Below are positions 1 to 8,906 of a stretch of DNA of 64,000 bases, piece by piece. Each line of letters starts with the position of its first letter. Position 1 is the first letter of the stretch. The DNA lies in the NCBI GenBank assembly GCA_020848615.1, contig JADLHW010000086.1, forward strand, positions 124,001 to 188,000. The letters are read 5' to 3'. This DNA is from Thermoleophilia bacterium (lineage in GTDB: Bacteria; Actinomycetota; Thermoleophilia; Miltoncostaeales; Miltoncostaeaceae). The position numbers and the translations under genes are program-made. The notes beneath the pieces were generated by a model. It saw nothing but the letters and a program-made list of their open reading frames with translations. It was not told where the DNA came from and searched no databases.

Positions 1-785
1 ACCTCCAGGACGCCACCCGGCTCATCAACTACGACATCCACTGGAACCCTGTCCGGCTCATGCAGCGCATTGGTCGTGTCGATCGCCGCCTCAACCCCGA
101 CGTCGAGGCAAGGCTCGTAGCCGACCACCCCCAGGTGGCCGGGCAGCGGGGCCGAATAGCGTTCTGGAACTTCCTTCCCCCTGACGATCTCGACACGTTG
201 CTGCGCCTCTACGGCAAGGTCAGCCGCAAGACGCTTCTCATCTCCAAGACGCTCGGCATCGAGGGCAAGAAGCTGCTCAAGCCCGAGGACGACTACGAGG
301 CGCTTAAGGAGTTCAACTCGTCGTACGAGGGCGAGACGACCATTCAAGAGCAGCTGCACCTCGAGTACCAGGAGCTACTCGACCAGCACGATGGGCTTGA
401 GGAACGCCTCGCTGCACTGCCCAGGGCGATCTTCAGCGGACGGCAGCGGGCCTCCGAGGGCAGTCAAGGCGTGTTCTTCTGCTATCGGTTGCCTGCGCTC
501 GACACCGAGTTGGGTGAGTTTACCCTCGGAGCCGGCGTCACCCGCTGGTATCTCCACACCCTTGCCGCCGGCACGCTACTTGACGAAGCCCAGCAAATCG
601 CGGAGGCGATCCGATCGACCCCTGACACGCCGCGGCTTTGCGCGACCGAACGACCGCTACTGGTGAGCATCCGCGACGAGGTGGTCAGGCACATCAAGAA
701 CACCTACCTGAAACGGCTCGACGCACCAATCGGAGCACCCAAGCCGCAACTTGTGTGCTGGATGGAACTCAGCGCTGCGCCATGA
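1..785 (+). CDS. SNF2-type helicase, C-terminal part (truncated by window edge)
   Basis: The reading frame is open from base 3 to the stop at 783-785, giving about 260 residues without a start, so the N-terminus lies outside the window. The visible part begins in the second RecA-like domain: the sequence QRIGRVDRR at bases 60-86 is helicase motif VI of superfamily 2 SNF2-like enzymes, preceded by an INYDIHWNP stretch typical of motif V. About 220 residues follow with no domain I can name. The stop overlaps the ATG of the adenine methylase downstream by four bases (ATGA), so the two are almost certainly translated together. The helicase plus methylase arrangement fits restriction or DISARM/type ISP-like defence, where the helicase translocates on DNA; that role is inferred. 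The upstream gene content needed to name the system is not visible. Confidence 0.85.
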   Translation, partial: LQDATRLINYDIHWNPVRLMQRIGRVDRRLNPDVEARLVADHPQVAGQRGRIAFWNFLPPDDLDTLLRLYGKVSRKTLLISKTLGIEGKKLLKPEDDYEALKEFNSSYEGETTIQEQLHLEYQELLDQHDGLEERLAALPRAIFSGRQRASEGSQGVFFCYRLPALDTELGEFTLGAGVTRWYLHTLAAGTLLDEAQQIAEAIRSTPDTPRLCATERPLLVSIRDEVVRHIKNTYLKRLDAPIGAPKPQLVCWMELSAAP

Positions 786-3700
786 CGGCCCTCGACCCGA
801 ACCGCCTGCGAGATATCACATCCTTCGAGGACGTCATCCTATACCTCACCGACGAGCTCGACTGGCCCATCGACGCCGACGACCTCGAAGAAGCAACCTA
901 CGAATGGGACCCCGACGAGCTCGGCATCCCCGCCGACCGCGTGCCCCACCTCACCTCACTTCGCCAGCTCCGGCCACTCGAGACCAACCAGCCGTGGGGG
1001 ATCTTCTTCCTCGAGTTTGACGGGCCACGACTTCCACTCACCGCGCTGCGCCGACTGCTCGACAGGCTTGTGACCAAGAAGCGGGCGACGGGATCGGGCA
1101 CCCGCCGGACGTGGGATCTGAACGATCTGCTCTTCATCATCACGACGAGCACCGGCGACACCGTCGAGCTGCACTTCATCGCCTTCTTCGAGCAGCCCGG
1201 AAAGCCCGCCGAGATTCGCTCGATCCCGTGGCGACCTGGACAATCGCCCGCCCAGCACCTCAAGCGCCTCGCCACCGAGCTGCTTCCGCACCTCGCCTGG
1301 CCCGACGACCCAGAGGCGGTCGACGACTGGCGCTCTGAGTGGCGTGCCGCATTCACGCTGCGCCATGGTGAGGCCATCGCCTCCGCGATCCGTCTCGCCG
1401 AGCGTATGGCCGACACGGCCCAGGGGCTTCGCCGCGAGGTGGCCGCGGCATTGGCTGAGGAGAAGCCGAACGGTCCGTTCAACACCCTCATGGGGGAGGT
1501 GCGGGAGCAGCTCGTCGGCAGTGTTACCGCGGCGACCTTCGCTGACATGTGCGCGCAGACCCTGGTCTACGGGGTGCTCACGAGTCGCATCACCGACCCA
1601 GCCTCCTTTGGGGCGTCACCTACGCTCGCTGTCGTTCCGCTCTCGAACCCCTTCCTGGCGGCGTTCTTCGACGACGTGCACCACCAGGCCTCGGTGCTCG
1701 ATCTCGAAGGCATCGGCCTCGAGCAACTCGTCGCCGACCTTCGCGAGACGAACGTCGAGGCGATCCTTGATCAGTTCGGCGCCAGCGCCCGGGGCGGCGA
1801 TCCTGTCATCCACTTCTACGAGGAGTTCCTCCAACGCTACGACCGCAAGATGCGAGCCGATGCCGGCGCGTTCTATACGCCGCAGCCCGTCGTCGAGTTC
1901 ATGACCCGCACGGTGGACATCATCCTCCGGGACCGCTTCGGGCTCTCAGCGGGTGTCGCGGACGGCGCGTCCTGGGCTGAGGCCGCGGAGCGGAACGGCT
2001 TCGACGTGCCGAAGGGCGTCGAGCCATCGAGCCCGTTCGTGTCGATGGTGGACCCCGCAACGGGGACCGGTACCTTCGTCGTCGAATGGCTTCGCCGGGC
2101 ACGCGCTTCGTTCCTCCGCAGCGGGAAGGCGGCCGACTGGCCCGAGCACGCCCGCGAGGTGGTACTTCCCTCGCTGCACGCGTTCGAGCTGATGCTCGGC
2201 CCATACGCCATCGCACATCTCAAGGTCGCCCTCGAACTGCACGACGAGAACGTCGTCGACGAAGCCCCCAATCTCCTCCTCACCGATACGCTCGACCACG
2301 AGTCATACAAGCAGCTCCTGTTCGAAGACGATCCGGTGTCGGGGGAGGGCGAGCGGGCCGCCGCGCTGAAGGACGGCGCCCGGTTCACCGTGGTCATTGG
2401 CAACCCGCCTTATGACCGAGAGCAGAAGGACGTCGGCTCCACCGGCAAGCGCAAGGGAGGCATCGCCCGCTACGGGATGCCCGGGATTCCGCCGCTCATG
2501 AACGCCGTGCTCGGCCCACTCACTGCGGCGGGGCTCGGCAAGCACGCCAAGAACGCCTACAACGACTACGTCTACTTCTGGTGCTGGGCCGTTTGGCAGG
2601 CGGTCACCAAGCGCGAGGGACCCGGCGTTGTCGCGTTGATCACCGCCGCGTCCTACCTCGACGGCGTGTCACTCGGCGGGCTGCGCTCCCATCTGCGCGA
2701 CGTCTTCGACGAACTGTGGATCGTCGACCTCGGAGGCGAAGGCCGCGGTGCCCGGATTGACGAGAACGTCTTCGCCATCCGCACCCCGGTCGCAATCGCC
2801 TTCGGCATCCGCACCGGAGGGCAGCACAACGAGTGCGAGGTCCGGTACCTCGCGGTCGAGGGCACGCGGGACGAGAAGCTCGCTCAGCTCGGCAAGCTGG
2901 ACCTCATGGATGCTCCGACAGCAGAAATCGAGGGCGAAGGGCTGGCCCGGCTCACGCCGATCTCGGCAGCCAAGTATCACGAGTGGTCTGAGGTGACGGG
3001 CCTGTTCCCGTGGATCAACTCCGGGTGCCAGCTCAAACGGACCTGGCCCCTAGGGCCCGAAAAGTCGTTGGTTCGCAGGCGCTGGGACACCCTGCTGTCC
3101 GTTCCACCTTCCGAACGGCGCGAACTGATGCGGGAGACCCCTGACCGCAATACGACTGCGGGGGTGAAGTCTTTCCACAACGGAGCTGCCCTGAGGCAAC
3201 TGTCCAGTCTTCGCCACGGCTCCGAGCCAGACGGGCTGGAGAGGTACGCCTACCGCAGCTTTGATCGACAGTGGATCTTGTCCGACAACAGGCTGTCGGA
3301 TCGAGCCCGCCCGCCGCTTTGGAAGGCCAGGGGGCCACACCAGATCTACCTCACAATCCTCACCTCGACGAGGCTGGGCGCCGGACCTGCGGTCACCGCG
3401 ACGCCCTACGTTCCGGACCTCCATCACTTCAGGGGGTCCTACGGAGCGAGGGACGTGATGCCCCTCTACCGGGACCGACGAGGGAAGGAACCGAACGTCA
3501 CCAAAGGCCTCCTCGCGCTCCTTTCGGATGCCCTGGGCAGGGAGATCGAGCCCGAGCACCTCGTTGCCTACGTCTACGGGCTGACCGGAACATCGGCGTT
3601 CACTGCCCGGTTCTCACAAGAGCTCGGGGAGGCAGCCGGTCCGGTCCGGATCCCGATCACCGCGGATGCTCAGCTGTTCAACGCGGTGATCGGTGTCGGC

Positions 3701-4162
3701 AAAGAGCTCCTCTACCTCCACACGTGGGGAGAGCGCTTCGCTGATGGCCAAGAGATCCCGTCCCCGACCGCGAAGGAGATCACGCCGGTCGGCACGGTCT
3801 ACCCCGAGAAGTTCAAGTGGGACGCCGGTTCGCGGACCCTGACCGTCGGCAACGGTTCGTTCGGCCCGGTCAACCGCGAGATCTGGGAGTTTGAGGTCTC
3901 GGGCCTTCGGGCGCTCCAGTCATGGCTCGGCTACCGGATGAAGGGCGGCAAGGGGAAGAAGTCGAGCCCGCTCGACGAAATCCGCCCCGAGCGGTGGACG
4001 TTCACCCCCGAGCTGCTCACCCTGCTGGCCATCTTGGAGCAGACCGTCGCCCTCACGCCGCAAGCCGCCGAGTTGCTTGACCGAGTGGTGGCCGGCGACC
4101 TCATCGACCCCGCGATACTGCCTACCCCCACCGATGTCGAGCGCGAGCCCCCCAAGGCTTGA
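782..4162 (+). CDS. N6-adenine DNA methyltransferase with type ISP-like C-terminal domain
   Basis: This 1126-residue protein is an S-adenosylmethionine-dependent adenine methylase. The SAM-binding motif DPATGTGTF lies near residue 424 and the catalytic motif NPPY near residue 541, the order expected for gamma-class N6-adenine methylases. Residues of about 920-1126 (starting near LVAYVYGLTG, then RIPIT and ELLYLHTW) look like the C-terminal specificity domain of type ISP restriction enzymes. The first 350 residues are helical and unassigned. The ATG at 782 is chosen because it overlaps the helicase stop as ATGA; the frame is open further upstream but only as out-of-frame reading of the helicase gene. 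In single-chain type ISP enzymes, nuclease, helicase, methylase and recognition domain are one polypeptide; here helicase and methylase are separate chains. A class 1 DISARM DrmMI-like protein is the main alternative, but no drmA or drmB follows. Confidence 0.88.
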   Translation: MTALDPNRLRDITSFEDVILYLTDELDWPIDADDLEEATYEWDPDELGIPADRVPHLTSLRQLRPLETNQPWGIFFLEFDGPRLPLTALRRLLDRLVTKKRATGSGTRRTWDLNDLLFIITTSTGDTVELHFIAFFEQPGKPAEIRSIPWRPGQSPAQHLKRLATELLPHLAWPDDPEAVDDWRSEWRAAFTLRHGEAIASAIRLAERMADTAQGLRREVAAALAEEKPNGPFNTLMGEVREQLVGSVTAATFADMCAQTLVYGVLTSRITDPASFGASPTLAVVPLSNPFLAAFFDDVHHQASVLDLEGIGLEQLVADLRETNVEAILDQFGASARGGDPVIHFYEEFLQRYDRKMRADAGAFYTPQPVVEFMTRTVDIILRDRFGLSAGVADGASWAEAAERNGFDVPKGVEPSSPFVSMVDPATGTGTFVVEWLRRARASFLRSGKAADWPEHAREVVLPSLHAFELMLGPYAIAHLKVALELHDENVVDEAPNLLLTDTLDHESYKQLLFEDDPVSGEGERAAALKDGARFTVVIGNPPYDREQKDVGSTGKRKGGIARYGMPGIPPLMNAVLGPLTAAGLGKHAKNAYNDYVYFWCWAVWQAVTKREGPGVVALITAASYLDGVSLGGLRSHLRDVFDELWIVDLGGEGRGARIDENVFAIRTPVAIAFGIRTGGQHNECEVRYLAVEGTRDEKLAQLGKLDLMDAPTAEIEGEGLARLTPISAAKYHEWSEVTGLFPWINSGCQLKRTWPLGPEKSLVRRRWDTLLSVPPSERRELMRETPDRNTTAGVKSFHNGAALRQLSSLRHGSEPDGLERYAYRSFDRQWILSDNRLSDRARPPLWKARGPHQIYLTILTSTRLGAGPAVTATPYVPDLHHFRGSYGARDVMPLYRDRRGKEPNVTKGLLALLSDALGREIEPEHLVAYVYGLTGTSAFTARFSQELGEAAGPVRIPITADAQLFNAVIGVGKELLYLHTWGERFADGQEIPSPTAKEITPVGTVYPEKFKWDAGSRTLTVGNGSFGPVNREIWEFEVSGLRALQSWLGYRMKGGKGKKSSPLDEIRPERWTFTPELLTLLAILEQTVALTPQAAELLDRVVAGDLIDPAILPTPTDVEREPPKA

Positions 4163-4381
4163 CCGTGATGCACTGCGAACGACCGTCGCTCCGGGGCCAG
4201 TGCAAGCCGTCGCTCTCGTGCTTCGACGGCCCGCCGTTCCTGCTTCCAACGCCCGAGCCAGTGGGACCGCTCTCCTCGCGGGCGGCTGGCCGGTCGATCC
4301 CCCCGGACACTCGGGCGAACCACATCGGTTGCCGCGTACCCCGCCTCGCGGCGTGCGAGGTTCCCGGTACTGTTTCCTGGC

Positions 4382-4981
4382 ATGAGGACCGTGATATCCG
4401 AATCCGTTGCTGGGACCGTGCGCCGACGCGTCGAACGGGCGCGTCCGGGCACGTTCTTCCTGCGCCGTGACTTCGAGGGCAGCGACCGGGCGGTGGAGTC
4501 CGCCTTGAGCAGACTCGCCGCCGAGGGGCGGCTGGTCAGGGTGCGGCGTGGCCTCTACTGGCGAGGCAAGAAGACGCGGTTCGGGATGACGCATCCATCG
4601 GTGCTGCAGGCGGCGATCGCGGTCGGGGGGCCGGGATCCGGTCCATCGGGTGCCGCCGCAGCACACCTGCTCGGGCTGACCACGCAGGTCCCCAGCACGG
4701 TGGATGTCGCCGTGCCGGGCAAGACACCGGAGCCCATGCGAGGGGTCAGGTTCCGGTCACGGCCGTACTCGCGGCGTGAACGGCGTCTGACCCCGATCGA
4801 GGTGGCCGTGCTGGAGGTGCTGCGCGACCCGGGTGCCAGCGAGGCGCCGCCGTCACAGGTCGCCGCCCGAATCCAAGAGTTGATCGCCGACCGCGCTGTG
4901 CGAGCCGACGTGCTTGACGCCGTGGTTGCGGCTGAACCCCGCGTGACGGCCCGGAAGGCCTGGGCGGCGGCTGCGAGCTGA
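4382..4981 (+). CDS. AbiEi/DUF6088-like antitoxin-type winged-helix protein, orphan
   Basis: A 199-residue protein whose N-terminus (about 15-60) forms a winged-helix with the pattern F-L-R-R-D-F, then LSRLAAEGRLVRVRRGLYW, which is the hallmark of AbiEi-type antitoxins and the related DUF6088 family. The middle part (SGAAAAHLLGLTTQVP, then VDVAVPG) also matches that family. AbiEi proteins repress their own operon and neutralise an AbiEii nucleotidyltransferase in type IV toxin-antitoxin systems. No AbiEii-like gene lies next to it; the nearest nucleotidyltransferases are at 15.4 and 17.9 kb with their own HEPN partners. It may therefore be a stray regulator or the remnant of a split system. 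The 219 bases upstream and 160 bases downstream show no other gene. Confidence 0.75.
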   Translation: MRTVISESVAGTVRRRVERARPGTFFLRRDFEGSDRAVESALSRLAAEGRLVRVRRGLYWRGKKTRFGMTHPSVLQAAIAVGGPGSGPSGAAAAHLLGLTTQVPSTVDVAVPGKTPEPMRGVRFRSRPYSRRERRLTPIEVAVLEVLRDPGASEAPPSQVAARIQELIADRAVRADVLDAVVAAEPRVTARKAWAAAAS

Positions 4982-5143
4982 GGAACGACCGTCTCATCGA
5001 TGGTCGGGACGGCGTCGCCACGCTGGCGGGCGTCGGTCGCGCAACAGAGAGCGAGAACTAGGCTTCCGTCGTATGGCAGGGCGTGGGCGCACCATGAGAC
5101 GCTCCCAGACGGCATCAGCGACCGCGCCTCCGGGAGGTGACGA

Positions 5144-7450
5144 GTGAAGCCGGCGACGCATACCGTCAACGAGCTCTTCGAACGCGACGTGCGATATGTG
5201 GTCCCGCTCTTCCAGCGCCCCTACGTCTGGGATGCCGCGAGCCAATGGGAACCGCTCTGGAACGACGTCTGCGTGCTGCTGGAGCACCTCGAGGGCGGAT
5301 CGGAGGACCAGCCGCTTTCGCACTTCCTCGGCGCGATCGTTCTCGAGCAGGAGCTCACGCCCCCGGGTGCCATCCCAGTATTCACCGTCATCGACGGGCA
5401 GCAAAGACTCACCACCCTTCAGATCCTCCTGGCCGCCGCATCTGCGGCTCTCGCGGTGGCTGGAACGGACGATGACTCTCACCTGCTCAGCGAGCTGATC
5501 CGCAACAACCCTCGCAAGGCGACCGGCGACGACGTGTTCAAGGTCTGGCCGACGAACGCCAACAGGGGGGCGTTCGCGGCAGTGATGTCCCCTGGCGGGC
5601 CTCCCGTGAGCCGGGAAGACGACCCAGACAACAACATCGACGAGGCCTTCACATTCTTCTCGGAGCGCATCGTCGACTGGCTCGCCGACGGTGACGTCGA
5701 GCAGCGTGCACGAGCCCTCCGCATCACTCTGGTCGACTTGCTCAAGCTCGTCTCCATCACCTTGGAGCCCGGAGACAACGCTCAGGTCATCTTCGAGACC
5801 CTGAACGCCCGTGGAACGCCTCTCCTCGCCCTTGACCTGGTCAAGAACGCGCTGTTCCACGCGATGTCCCGTGAGGGTCTCGCAGCGGAAGAGCTGTACG
5901 AGTCGCGCTGGCGCCCTGAGCTGGACGACGACTACTGGCGCGAGCTCATCGTCCAAGGGCGACTCACGAGGCCGCGTGGGGAGCTGTTCCTCATGCATTG
6001 GTTGAGCATGAAACTCCGACGTGTGATCCCGGCGACCGAACTCTTCACGATGTTCCGTCGTGACATCCTGGACCGCACGCCGACGCGAGACGTTCCGGAC
6101 CTCATCGTCGAGATCTGCCGAGACGCCCGGATCATGCGGAGCTTCGACACGGCGGACCCCGCAAGCCTCGAGGGACGCTTCTTCCAGAGGCTTCAGATCC
6201 TCGACACCACCACCGTGCTCCCCCTGATCCTGCTGCTCTTCCGTGAGCCGGCAGTGACCGACGGGGAACGTCGACGCGCCCTCGCCATCATCGAGAGCTG
6301 GCTGGTCCGTCGCGGCCTGATGCGCCTCACGACTCGTGCGTACAACCGAGAGGTGCCGCGGATGCTGGCGCAGGTGGCGGCCCATCCCGAGTCGGCGGCG
6401 CGGCTTCTCCTGAACTACCTGCAGGGAAGCGAAGGCCTGGCCGCTCGGTGGCCCTCGGATACCGAGATTCACGGGTACCTCTCGGCCCAGCGCGTCTACG
6501 GTGTCGTCGCTCAGAAGCGCCTCGTGATGGCCCTCACTGCGATCGAACAGGCGATGCAGTCTGGCAAGAGCGACGCCGCCCCGGGCACCGACCTTTCGAT
6601 CGAGCACGTCATGCCACAGAAGTGGTCGACCGCATGGCCATTGCCCGCTGACACCGACGAAGCCGAGGCTGTGGCGCGTAGGAACGCGCTGGTCCACCGC
6701 CTCGGCAACCTCACGCTCGTCGCACAGCCCCTCAACGCTGCTCTCTCGAACGGCCGTTGGGAGAACAAGAAGAAGCAGCTGAACAGTCACACCCGCCTGT
6801 TCCTGAACGTCGACATCCTGGACCGCTACCCGGATGCGTTCGATGAGTCGGCGATCGAGGAGCGGTCGACGTGGCTGGCCGACGCAATCTGCCGGATCTG
6901 GCCGGGACCCGGGGATGGGTGCTGGACGGACGGCAGCGACGTGGAGCACCCCCGGGTGACCAGGCTCGCAGACGCCCCTGTCGCCCATCCGGCCGCCGGC
7001 TCGAAGGCGTCCCGGTCCATTCCGGTCGCGCATGTCGACGACGGGGAGGTGAGCCCGGAGATCATGGAACGAATTGTCCGGGCCTACCACGAGGAGGGGA
7101 TCGATCGCGGAGAAGTCCTTCGGGAGCGCTTCGGACTCGAGCGATCGGCCCATTACGACGCGCTCTACCGTGGAGAGCCGCTCGTCTACCCGCATATCCG
7201 GCTTGAGGCGACGGTCCATGACGTCGTGGCCGCCCGCGAGGGGACCCTCCCACCGGCCCGGCTCATCCCGGGTGAGCATCCACAACTGCGCTGGGAACGG
7301 ATCGCGGCCCGCGCCGAGGCCACCGTGACTGAAGTGAAGGCCGTCTTCGAGGCCGGGCGCGGCGACGGCGCCGCGAGACTCAGCTACACGGGCCGTGGTC
7401 GGCGATTCGAGGGCATGACGGATCGAGTTGGCGACGTCCCCGAAGACTGA
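5144..7450 (+). CDS. GmrSD-like DUF262/DUF1524 (HNH) defence protein with extra C-terminal domain
   Basis: The 768-residue product begins with a DUF262 (ParB/GmrS-like nucleotide-binding) domain: VPLFQRPYVW near residue 18 and IDGQQRLTT near residue 83. A DUF1524 HNH-type nuclease domain follows, with IEHVMPQ near residue 486, HRLGNLTL near 519 and NGRWENKK near 540. This is the single-chain architecture of GmrSD-type type IV restriction enzymes, which cleave DNA containing modified bases such as glucosylated hydroxymethylcytosine; the substrate here is unknown. Residues 600-768 are an additional region with no family I recognise. The start is a GTG at 5144 preceded by the strong ribosome site GGGAGGTGA at 5132-5140. 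It stands alone, with gaps on both sides. Confidence 0.88.
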   Translation: MKPATHTVNELFERDVRYVVPLFQRPYVWDAASQWEPLWNDVCVLLEHLEGGSEDQPLSHFLGAIVLEQELTPPGAIPVFTVIDGQQRLTTLQILLAAASAALAVAGTDDDSHLLSELIRNNPRKATGDDVFKVWPTNANRGAFAAVMSPGGPPVSREDDPDNNIDEAFTFFSERIVDWLADGDVEQRARALRITLVDLLKLVSITLEPGDNAQVIFETLNARGTPLLALDLVKNALFHAMSREGLAAEELYESRWRPELDDDYWRELIVQGRLTRPRGELFLMHWLSMKLRRVIPATELFTMFRRDILDRTPTRDVPDLIVEICRDARIMRSFDTADPASLEGRFFQRLQILDTTTVLPLILLLFREPAVTDGERRRALAIIESWLVRRGLMRLTTRAYNREVPRMLAQVAAHPESAARLLLNYLQGSEGLAARWPSDTEIHGYLSAQRVYGVVAQKRLVMALTAIEQAMQSGKSDAAPGTDLSIEHVMPQKWSTAWPLPADTDEAEAVARRNALVHRLGNLTLVAQPLNAALSNGRWENKKKQLNSHTRLFLNVDILDRYPDAFDESAIEERSTWLADAICRIWPGPGDGCWTDGSDVEHPRVTRLADAPVAHPAAGSKASRSIPVAHVDDGEVSPEIMERIVRAYHEEGIDRGEVLRERFGLERSAHYDALYRGEPLVYPHIRLEATVHDVVAAREGTLPPARLIPGEHPQLRWERIAARAEATVTEVKAVFEAGRGDGAARLSYTGRGRRFEGMTDRVGDVPED

Positions 7451-7791
7451 ATTCTTCCAGCCCGTCGGACATCCCCTTGAAGAGACGATTGGCAGAGGAT
7501 GCGTGCGATTCAGCATCATGAGATGGCGCACCTCACCGAGCGAATCCTCGCTCCGGCACGACGAGCGCCTTTTCCGACCTGGACGCCAGCGAGGACACCG
7601 TCGCCGTGGATCTCGAGCGACCTTCATGAGCTGACCGTCGGTGGGCAGTGTGCGGCAGACGTGCTGGGCCGTGGTGCAGCAAAGCCCGGTGACAGGCCCG
7701 AGCGGCGGAAGGGTGCGGGCAGCGGTCGGGCACTGATGCAGACCGTGCCCGCAGCGGAGACGCCGCCCGGGACGGCGGCGGGCGGGCGCCG
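7451..7791. other. 341-bp gap with no recognisable gene
   Basis: Short open frames exist on both strands but none has a family resemblance or a ribosome site. The right end (about 7759-7790) is a GC-rich inverted arrangement that could fold into a hairpin between the convergent genes. Confidence 0.4.
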
Positions 7792-8779
7792 CTACGCGAG
7801 CAGATCGCTCGTCTTCGTCACTCCCGGTCGGGAGAGCCTCGCCAGGCTTGTGTAGCGCTGGCCCATGGTCCATGCCCACGGACGTCCGCTGGCGGCCACG
7901 GTGTCGTTCACGACGACTGACTCGAGTACCACGGTGCCCGGGTCGTCCCGGTTGGACAGGACGAACACGCCGTAGTCGTTGCCCTCAGTTCGTCTCCCAC
8001 TGCTCAGGAACGCCACAATCGCGTCGGCGACTCGGGCGTCGACCCCGCCGCGCGCGCTCCGCTCCTCTGCCTCCTTGGCAGTGAATGGCACCGAATCAGC
8101 GTGGAGGAGGATGGCCGGTACCTCCCGTTGGATGGCCCCGTCGGCATAGAACCCCAGATGGGTGAGCCCTCTGCGAAATGCACGGTTGGGCTGACAGATG
8201 TAGACGCCGTGCTCGAGGTACTCCCGGTACGCCCCGCCTGCGGCGACAACCACGACATCGTCGTTGTCGACGAGTCCATCGTCCACGAGGAGGGCTTGGA
8301 ACTCCCTCAGCAGGAACCGCGCGTGCTCTGACACGAAGGCGGATGCGTCGCTCAGCACGGCGTCGACGGCGTCGTGGAGGGAGCGAAAGTTGAACCAAAC
8401 CACCCGTGGGTCGTTCAGGCGGTCGAGGAGGCTCGGCTTGACGGGGTCCGGTGTGACGATGAACAGCCGCTCCCCGGTTGCGGCCGGATTCAGGCACTTC
8501 AGGTGCTCGTCGATCTGATCGGCGCGCAGGGCGTCCCTGGCGGTCTTGGTTTCGAACCAATACGCGAAGTGCGCGGAGATGCGGGCGTCGGGGACCGATG
8601 CGCCTCTGCCTGCCGGCTGATTGACGAACGAGACCAGCTGGAGCGATGCCTCACCGGCGGCCGACCCCAGCAAACGTCTCCAAGAGGGAGAGGTCGATGC
8701 GCTCGAAAACGGCCACCATCGATGACGTGACGCGGTTCTCGCCCTGCCGATAGGTGGAGAACAGCGGGTTCTTCCCCAT
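7792..8779 (-). pseudogene. PD-(D/E)XK-like nuclease, interrupted by a one-base frameshift
   Basis: From the ATG at 8779 the protein reads MGKNPLFSTYRQGENRV and continues to LLET, then runs out of frame at a TTT (AAA on the plus strand) at 8672-8674. Dropping one T restores LLGSAAGEASLQLVSFVNQ and the remaining 290 or so residues to the stop at 7794-7792. The restored protein is about 328 residues. PDARIS followed ten residues later by FETKT fits the PD-(D/E)XK nuclease core, which makes a nuclease or nuclease-derived role likely; this is inference. The C-terminal two thirds are unassigned. The sequence shows either a real loss-of-function indel or a sequencing error. It diverges from the AddB-like gene, with 127 bp between them. 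Confidence 0.72.
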
Positions 8780-8906
8780 GGACGCTCCCTTTCCGGTCCC
8801 AATCGAATCGGGTGGGCTCCAGTCTTACGGAACGGGCGCCGAGGCGAAACTGGACGACCGCTCAGCTCGGTGGAGACGCCGGACCTCCGCGATATGACTC
8901 CGGTTC

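Noticed and set aside
4994-7879. Very long open frame on the minus strand opposite the GmrSD-like gene.
   Set aside because: It mirrors the DUF262/DUF1524 gene, has no domains, and its composition is that of an antisense frame in GC-rich DNA.
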